This document shows positions 41,952-47,629 of a DNA stretch of 47,629 nucleotides, one piece after another; the first letter of the stretch is position 1, and every line of letters starts with the position of its first letter. The notes under the pieces were generated by a model. The model saw only the letters and a program-made list of their open reading frames with translations. It ran no database searches and was not told the origin of the DNA. Origin of the DNA: JBKECA01 sp047973435 (GTDB lineage Bacteria > Planctomycetota > Planctomycetia > Planctomycetales > Planctomycetaceae). The position numbers and the translations under genes are program-made. The stretch lies in the NCBI GenBank assembly GCA_047973435.1, contig JBKECA010000084.1:1-47629 (forward strand). Direction: 5' to 3'.

Positions 41952-42322
41952 CGGTCAATCCTGGACCCCGGTTCCACAACGCCGCGGGACACTACCGCGG
42001 AGGGGGGACAGGCGTCAACTACCCCAACCTGGTCGAGGGAGAATATGGCGGCTGAGCGGCAGATTCAGCATGAGAGTGACGCCACTTGTCAGAGTGACGC
42101 CGCTTGTCGGGAGGACTCCCAGGACCGCATCCAAGACCTGACCGCCCCACTCGTTGACAACACTCTCCCGCCGAGTCACGGTGCAACCGGGCGAGTGTCC
42201 GCCGGCGGACTTGACGTTGTTGTCCGGTGATCGCGTTCCAGTCTTGCAGCACGATGCAATGCGGCACGGTTGAGTCGCCAACGGATTCGTGACACCATCC
42301 GGAGGCTCAACATTTCAACATC
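41952..42322. other. Divergent control region with an 18-bp tandem repeat
   Basis: 371 bp between the divergent membrane-protein and methyltransferase genes. AGAGTGACGCC-A/G-CTTGTC is repeated in tandem at 42073-42090 and 42091-42108 (17 of 18 identical). No promoter boxes recognised with confidence. Confidence 0.45.
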
Positions 42323-42988
42323 ATGCATCGCCCGCTTTTCGATTATCTGGAGACCTACCTGACCGAGACGCGAAAGGTGCGGCTGCGGGAGGTGCTGGCG
42401 TTGAGGACGCGGTGGCTGACGGTAGTGCTGGACGACATCTATCATCCCCACAACACGAGTGCTGCCCTGCGGAGCTGCGATGCCTTTGGACTGCAGGATG
42501 TGCACATCGTCGAGACGCAGCACGATTCGCAGCTGTCGTCCGATGTGGCGGCGGGGAGTGACAAGTGGCTGACGATGGAGCGGCATCAAGGGCCCGAGGC
42601 GGCACGGGACTGCGTCGTGATGCTGCGCCGTCGCGGCTTTCGGATCGCGGCCACGGTGCTGGGGCCAGCCGATGCGACGCCGCAGACCCTCGACCTGTCG
42701 CAGCCGGTCGCGGTTGTGATTGGCAACGAGACCTCCGGAGTTTCCAATACGCTGCTGGATGCGGCGGACGTGCGACTGTCGATCCCCATGTATGGCTTTG
42801 TCGACAGCTTCAACCTGTCCGTGGCCTGCGCGCTGTGCCTGCAGGACTTGTCACGTCGGCTGAGAGAGAGTGATGTCGACTGGGAGCTATCGGACCAGGA
42901 ACGGGAGGAGTTGCTATTCCAGTGGACGCGAGCGTCGATATCGAGTGTCGAAGCGATCGAACAGCGCTGGCGCCGCGAACAGCCATGA
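42323..42988 (+). CDS. SpoU/TrmH-family RNA 2'-O-methyltransferase
   Basis: A SPOUT-class SAM-dependent ribose methyltransferase of 221 residues. Motif 1 is DDIYHPHNTSAALRSCDAFG (about 37-56), motif 2 VVIGNETSGVS (about 131-141) and motif 3 IPMYGFVDSFNLSVACA. It resembles TrmH, which makes Gm18 in tRNA; tRNA or rRNA as substrate cannot be separated by eye. The knotted SAM-binding fold residues (Asn, Glu and Arg positions) are intact. Start ATG 42323. Confidence 0.9.
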   Translation: MHRPLFDYLETYLTETRKVRLREVLALRTRWLTVVLDDIYHPHNTSAALRSCDAFGLQDVHIVETQHDSQLSSDVAAGSDKWLTMERHQGPEAARDCVVMLRRRGFRIAATVLGPADATPQTLDLSQPVAVVIGNETSGVSNTLLDAADVRLSIPMYGFVDSFNLSVACALCLQDLSRRLRESDVDWELSDQEREELLFQWTRASISSVEAIEQRWRREQP

Positions 42989-43658
42989 TGAGGAGGGTGT
43001 TCCAATTCCAGGTCGCGAGATCCGATCTACCACGGGGAAGCTAGCCGTGTTCGCGCTGAATTTCCAGGTGCCGTATCGATATCCACAATTCACATGAGTC
43101 GTATCGTGGGCCGACTGTTGACAACGGACGACTTCCGCACGTGGCCTCTGATCTCGCTTTCGAACCAAAGACGGTGCCAGCTGTCAACTTGGACTGATCA
43201 GCACAATTGATGCCGTTGCTACAGACTGTCCAGTCTCCGGCTTCGGCGGGGCGAGCAGCGGATAAAACTCGTGATTTTGGCTTGTACCTGCCATGCTGAC
43301 GGCCGAAGGTGTGAGATTTTGTGGAAAAAGGTCAGTTGATCGGCCGAAGTCGGAAAGTAAAAATACCAAGTCCGCCTCCTTTCCACTTCTTGACAATCCG
43401 AGTCAATTACGTATAAGGGATGGCTGAAATGGTCTGGCCCGAACGAGGAGGCCCAGATTAGTTCCATTTCTGACCGACATCCTTCAAGAAGGAAAGTCGT
43501 CTGGAAATGACCCACCGCAAGGCCGCCCGCGTCTTGCACCTCACCCTCCGGGGTTCCCGTAACCCCACCGGCTGAGCTTCGATGATCGAAGTTCTGTCCC
43601 GCGAAGGTGTGGCACGTGCCTCCAAGGTAAGTTCCTTGATCCACAGGACAACGCCCAC
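42989..43658. other. Long intergenic/5'-leader region before the DUF1501-PPC pair
   Basis: 670 bp. CGGCCGAAG occurs at about 43301 and 43340. The strong promoter (43390-43417) leaves a leader of about 235 nt. That leader has the hairpin GGGGTT-CCCGT-AACCCC (about 43552-43568) and the palindrome CTTCGAT-G-ATCGAAG at 43577-43591. No gene recognised. Confidence 0.45.
43390..43417 (+). promoter_or_regulatory. Strong sigma-70-like promoter upstream of the DUF1501-PPC genes
   Basis: TTGACA (43390-43395), a 16-nt spacer, then TATAAG (43412-43417): a perfect -35 box and a 5-of-6 -10 box. The spacer is one base shorter than optimal. Confidence 0.6.
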
Positions 43659-44981
43659 ATGACCCAGAAGACTGCTCTCCACGGTTGCAATCCCACTCAC
43701 TTTCAGCGGCTCTCGCGACGAGGCTTTCTGCAGGTGGGCGTTCTGGCTGGCACGAGCCTGACCCTGCCGCAGTTGCTGCAGGCGGATCTGAAGAATTACG
43801 AGAACTTTCAGGGGACCGCGAAGTCGATCATCCACATCTACCTGCCGGGTGGAATGGCACATCAGGAATCGTTTGACCCGCATCCGTATGCCCCGATCGA
43901 GTATCGCGGCGAGATGGGTCAGGTGAAGACCAACGTCGACGGCATCCTCTTTGGTGCGACGCTCGCCAAGACCGCTCAAGTGGCTGACAAGCTGTGCGTG
44001 ATCCGTTCGATGACGCACGGTGAGGCCGCGCACGAGCGTGGCACCCACAACATGTTCACGGGCTACCGGCCGAGTCCGGCGTTGCAGTATCCGTCGATTG
44101 GCTCGGTGATCAGTCACGAGTTCGGCAGCCGCAATAACCTGCCGCCGTACGTGTGCGTGCCGAACATGCCGAACGTCTATGCCGGCAGCGGCTATCTCAG
44201 TTCGGCGTTTGCTCCGTTCTCGCTGGGTAGCGATCCAGCGTCGGATGGCTTCAAGGTTCGCGACCTGGATCTTCCCAGCGGCGTTGACGAGAGCCGGTTT
44301 GCGACACGTCGCTCGGCGTTGGAGTCGGTGAACGCGTTCTTCCAGAAGCGTGAAGCGTCAGATCAGATCAACGCGATGGACTCGTTCTACGATTCGGCGT
44401 ACAGCCTGATCTCGTCTCCGCAGGCCCGAGAAGCGTTCAATCTCGAGAAAGAGGATGGCAAGCTGCGGGATGCCTATGGTCGCAATCAGGCAGGGGCACG
44501 CATGCTGCTGGCGCGGCGGCTGGTCGAGTCGGGCGTGCGGCTGGTGAACCTGACTTACGGCGGCTGGGACATGCACGACAACATCGTGCGGGGCTTCCAG
44601 AACACGATGCCGGCCTTCGATCAGGCGTTTTCGCAGCTGATTCGCGATCTAGATCAGCGTGGACTTCTGAAGGAGACGCTGGTGATGGTCTCCTCGGAGT
44701 TTGGTCGCACGCCTAAAATCAACAACACGGCTGGTCGGGATCACTGGCCAAAGGTGTTCAGCGTTTGTCTGGCCGGCGGCGGCGTCAAGGGGGGGGTGAC
44801 CTACGGCACCTCCGACGCCACAGCTGCCGAGCCGGACGAGAATCCCGTGACTGTGGAAGATTTGTTCACAACCGTTTACCACACGATGGGCATCGTTGCC
44901 GACAAAGAGTTGATGGCTCCCGGGGATCGCCCAATCGAGATCTGCGACGGTGGCAAGGTGGTCAAGGACCTGCTGGCCTGA
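43659..44981 (+). CDS. DUF1501 family protein
   Basis: A 440-residue protein with a twin-arginine signal (SRRGFLQVGVLAGTSLTLPQLL, Arg20-Arg21). DUF1501 core motifs: IIHIYLPGGMAHQESFDPHP, VIRSMTHGEAAHERGTHNMFTGY, ARMLLARRLVESGVRLVNLTYGGWDMHD, LVMVSSEFGRTPKIN and GRDHWPKVFSVCLAGGGVKGG. It is a different subfamily from the protein at 37005-38456 (longer GYRPSP and YAGSGYLSSA regions). It is followed at 186 bp by the PPC-domain gene on the same strand, a pairing typical of planctomycete DUF1501 loci. Function unknown. Confidence 0.93.
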   Translation: MTQKTALHGCNPTHFQRLSRRGFLQVGVLAGTSLTLPQLLQADLKNYENFQGTAKSIIHIYLPGGMAHQESFDPHPYAPIEYRGEMGQVKTNVDGILFGATLAKTAQVADKLCVIRSMTHGEAAHERGTHNMFTGYRPSPALQYPSIGSVISHEFGSRNNLPPYVCVPNMPNVYAGSGYLSSAFAPFSLGSDPASDGFKVRDLDLPSGVDESRFATRRSALESVNAFFQKREASDQINAMDSFYDSAYSLISSPQAREAFNLEKEDGKLRDAYGRNQAGARMLLARRLVESGVRLVNLTYGGWDMHDNIVRGFQNTMPAFDQAFSQLIRDLDQRGLLKETLVMVSSEFGRTPKINNTAGRDHWPKVFSVCLAGGGVKGGVTYGTSDATAAEPDENPVTVEDLFTTVYHTMGIVADKELMAPGDRPIEICDGGKVVKDLLA

Positions 44982-45166
44982 GTCGCAATGACGGGAGTGT
45001 CGAGCGGTCAAGGATGACGTTGACGCGGAAGACACGCAGCCGCGACCGCGAGGCCAGATGCCTTCGGTCGCGGCTTGCTGGTCTCCATCGAATTCAGTTG
45101 ACTGACCCACCGTCCGGACCATTGATCCCGCCCTGTCCGGACTTATCGACAATCTGGGGGACTGCA

Positions 45167-47629
45167 ATGCGGATGCTTAACCGCACTGGTTCGCTGCTGG
45201 CGCTGGCCTGCCTGCTGAGTGCGACTTCGGTCGTCAACGCCGCGGCACCACGATTCACTCAAATTCAGCCGCGCGGCGTGCAGCGGGGGCAGGAAGTCAA
45301 CGTCACTCTGACCGGCTCGAATCTCAACGACGCCGAAGATCTGATGCTGTACGACCAGGGAATGGAGGTCGTCCGCTTTCAGCATCCCGATAAGGATGAT
45401 CAGAAAGGGAAGCTGCTCCAAGTGCGTCTGAAGGTGGCGGACGACTGCCCCATCGGTGCCCAGCGGATGCGGATCCGGACACGAACCGGACTCACCGAAA
45501 TTCAGAATCTCTTTGTTGGTGTGCTTCCGGTCGTGGAGGAGAAAGAGCCAAACACGGATTTCGCGACGCCCCAGCCCATTACCAAGAACACCAGCATCCA
45601 CGGTCGGACCGATCGCGAGGATGTGGACTATTTTGTGATCGAGGCCAAGCAGGGCGAACGTCTGACGGCGGAGGTCTTTGGAACGCGGTTCGGCAACTCC
45701 GGCGGCAGCAACTACTACGACCCCTACCTGGCGATTCTCAACGAGGATCGCTTTGAGCTGGCTGCCAGCGACGACACTCCGCTGGTCTGGAACGACGCGA
45801 TTGTGTCGCTGATCGTACCGAAGGACGGCAAGTACATTATCCAGATGCGCGACGCTGCCTATCAGGGTGACAGTCGTTCGTACTACATCCTCAGCGTGGG
45901 AGACTTCCCCCGTCCGCAGGGGGTGATCCCGGCCGGCGGCAAGCCGGGCGAGAAGCTGACCGTCACGTTCGTTGGTGATGTGCTGGGGCCGATTACCCGC
46001 GAGGTGACGCTGCCGACGGAAGTGCAGTCGCCGGATCGGTTTGGAATCGATGCGCAGGATGAGCGCGGCATTGCACCATCGACGCAGCCGTTCCGCATCA
46101 GCACGCTCGACAATGTGATTGAGCAGGAGCCGAACAACGATTTCAAGACGGCGACAGCCGCTCAGGCGCCAGCGGCATTCAATGGTGTCATTGGCGAACC
46201 TGGGGATATTGACTTCTTCAAGTTCGCGGCCAAGAAAGACCAGCAACTCAATATTCAGGTTTATGCGCGGCAACTGCGATCGCCCCTCGATTCGGTGCTC
46301 AATGTGTATCGCGCCACTGACGGTGGCAGCATTGGCGGGAACGATGACAATCGCCAGCCAGACTCGTACTACCGCTTCAAGGCGCCCGCGGATGGGGAAT
46401 ATGTCGTGGCAGTGCGGGACCACCTTAAGAATGGCGGTGATCACTACACGTACCGAATCGAAGTCACCCCGGTCTCACCGTCGGTGACGTCCGAGCCGAT
46501 CGAGTTCGCCCGTTATCGCCAATCGAATCTGGAAATTCCACGGGGCTCCGGTCGCGGCGTGGTGGCGAATGTTCAGCGGCAAGACTGGGGCGGGCCGGTC
46601 ACCTTCAATGCGACGGATCTCCCGGCAGGCGTCCGGGTGGAATGTCCTGAGATGTGGCGCGGTGGAGGACAGATGCCCGTGGTCTTCTACGCTGCCGACG
46701 ACGCGCCGTTGGCGGGGCACTATGCATCGATCATCACCGCTGCTGCAGACCCCAACGTCAAGGCGACGGGTCCAATGCAACAGAAGATGTTGTTGACTCG
46801 TGGCCAGAACAATGACCGCGTGTGGGAGGAACTGATTACCCGCATTCCCGTCGTGGTCACGGAGAAGCTTCCCTATAAGGTGTGGATTGTCCCCCCGACA
46901 GTGCCCATCGTTCAGGGAGGCTCGATGAATCTGGCCATCAAGTGCGAGCGTTACGACGGTTTCGATGGCGACATCGCGGTGCTGCTGCTGCAGAATCCGA
47001 GCGGTGTGAACGCCAGTACGTCGGCCAAGATTCCCAAGGGACAGACGGAGACAGTGATCAACGTCAATGCCGCCAGCAACGCCGCCGTGGGCGAATGGCA
47101 GATTGCCACTCGCTGCATTGCAACCGTTGGCAATGGTGCGATCGAAAGCTGCACCGAATTCGTCCCGCTGAATGTGTCCGAGCGCTATGTCGAGTTTAAA
47201 TTTGCTCAGGGGGCGGTCAACCAGGGAGCAGAGACACCCTATGTTGTGACGGTCGAGAAGAAGAAAGACTTCGCGGGAGAAGCGGAGGTCAAACTGGTTG
47301 GCCTGCCGGCCAACGCGACGTGCGAACCGCTGAAGCTCACCCAGGAAACGAAGGAGCTGATCTTCACCATCAAGGCGGCGGCAAACACTCCGACCGGAAT
47401 GACGAAGAACATGCTGTGTCAGGTTCAGGTTCCGGAAGCCGGTACCACAATTCTCCACAATCTCGGCAGTGGCGTGCTGCGAGTTGACCCGCCACCGCCG
47501 AAGCCGAAAGATCCGGCCCCGACCACGGAAGCCAAACCAGCTCCCGTGGCCAAGGCCGCGGCGAAGCCACTGTCCCGACTGGAACAGTTGCGACTGGAAC
47601 AGAAAGAGCGCGAAGCGGCGGGACAGTAG
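45167..47629 (+). CDS. Exported PPC-domain (pre-peptidase C-terminal) protein
   Basis: An 820-residue protein ending with TAG at the last base of the window. The signal peptide (MRMLNRTGSLLALACLLSATSVVNA) is followed by an Ig-like region (FTQIQPRGVQRGQEVNVTLTGSNL). Two PPC-type beta-sandwich domains are visible, near 125-240 (EKEPNTDFATPQPI, DVDYFVIEAKQGERLTAEVFG) and 322-435 (VIEQEPNNDFKTATAAQ, DIDFFKFAAKKDQQLNIQVYA). Further beta-rich regions and a Pro/Ala-rich, coiled-coil-like tail (LSRLEQLRLEQKEREAA) follow. PPC domains often aid secretion or polysaccharide attachment. It lies behind the DUF1501 gene and may be cotranscribed. A GTG further upstream (44765) is not the start. Confidence 0.88.
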   Translation: MRMLNRTGSLLALACLLSATSVVNAAAPRFTQIQPRGVQRGQEVNVTLTGSNLNDAEDLMLYDQGMEVVRFQHPDKDDQKGKLLQVRLKVADDCPIGAQRMRIRTRTGLTEIQNLFVGVLPVVEEKEPNTDFATPQPITKNTSIHGRTDREDVDYFVIEAKQGERLTAEVFGTRFGNSGGSNYYDPYLAILNEDRFELAASDDTPLVWNDAIVSLIVPKDGKYIIQMRDAAYQGDSRSYYILSVGDFPRPQGVIPAGGKPGEKLTVTFVGDVLGPITREVTLPTEVQSPDRFGIDAQDERGIAPSTQPFRISTLDNVIEQEPNNDFKTATAAQAPAAFNGVIGEPGDIDFFKFAAKKDQQLNIQVYARQLRSPLDSVLNVYRATDGGSIGGNDDNRQPDSYYRFKAPADGEYVVAVRDHLKNGGDHYTYRIEVTPVSPSVTSEPIEFARYRQSNLEIPRGSGRGVVANVQRQDWGGPVTFNATDLPAGVRVECPEMWRGGGQMPVVFYAADDAPLAGHYASIITAAADPNVKATGPMQQKMLLTRGQNNDRVWEELITRIPVVVTEKLPYKVWIVPPTVPIVQGGSMNLAIKCERYDGFDGDIAVLLLQNPSGVNASTSAKIPKGQTETVINVNAASNAAVGEWQIATRCIATVGNGAIESCTEFVPLNVSERYVEFKFAQGAVNQGAETPYVVTVEKKKDFAGEAEVKLVGLPANATCEPLKLTQETKELIFTIKAAANTPTGMTKNMLCQVQVPEAGTTILHNLGSGVLRVDPPPPKPKDPAPTTEAKPAPVAKAAAKPLSRLEQLRLEQKEREAAGQ

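Noticed and set aside
45143..46444. 433-codon minus-strand ORF
   Set aside because: Antisense to the PPC-domain protein; no domain seen.
1..47629. CRISPR arrays, rRNA, tRNA, prophage or IS transposases
   Set aside because: None recognised on reading; no regularly spaced repeats, no rRNA-like blocks, no transposase or integrase domain. tRNA detection by eye is weak, so a dedicated scan would settle it.

Overview
The window is chromosomal DNA of a planctomycete (class Planctomycetia, probably Planctomycetaceae or a close relative). The evidence is two DUF1501 proteins with Tat-type signals, three formylglycine-type sulfatases, a DUF1573 protein, a standalone CoaB domain, a formaldehyde-activating-enzyme-like protein, a large TPR-redoxin protein, FG-GAP and PPC-domain secreted proteins, GTG/TTG starts, weak Shine-Dalgarno (SD) signals and high GC. 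I found no rRNA, tRNA, CRISPR array, phage or transposase.

Layout. 1-5924: a UvrD/PcrA helicase with planctomycete hairpin repeats on both sides, a secreted Gln/Met-rich protein, and typA/bipA. 5925-8475: a duplicated typA tail with hairpin repeats, a complete leucine attenuator (promoter, 20-codon leader peptide with six Leu codons, protector, antiterminator and terminator), an S23-type four-helix-bundle gene inside a 12-bp inverted repeat, then leuA. 8634-15846: a lone RND transporter, a DegT/DnrJ/EryC1 aminotransferase, prmC and a TIM-barrel epimerase-like gene. 16160-24389: a lipoprotein, rimI, a membrane-anchored Ser/Thr kinase, a DUF1573 protein, an alpha/beta hydrolase divergent from an NAD(P)HX epimerase, and an anchored low-complexity protein. 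24408-32448 (minus strand): three sulfatases interleaved with a DUF3500-like Tat protein, a TIM-barrel epimerase-like protein and an HTH-EIIA(Ntr) protein. 32808-47629: TPR-redoxin, an Fae-like protein divergent from a CoaB domain, DUF1501, a truncated sulfotransferase, HIT, an FG-GAP protein, a membrane protein, a TrmH-type methyltransferase, then a DUF1501-PPC pair behind a strong promoter-like sequence.

The most interesting object is the leucine attenuator at 6236-6411. The leader peptide, the 13-bp terminator, a 12-bp alternative antiterminator and a multi-part protector hairpin can all be read directly, and leuA is the downstream biosynthetic gene. Translation-coupled leucine attenuation is well known in Proteobacteria; I do not know of a description in Planctomycetes. 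An S23 gene flanked by inverted repeats lies between the attenuator and leuA, and the right-hand repeat overlaps the leuA start codon.

Other structure not explained by genes: an 84-bp dispersed repeat with two full copies (93% identical) and one partial copy, each at the 3' end of a gene; a roughly 110-bp duplication of the typA 3' end in which the terminal peptide is kept by synonymous changes only; degenerate word-like repeats in intergenic DNA; and several short tandem duplications in candidate promoter regions.
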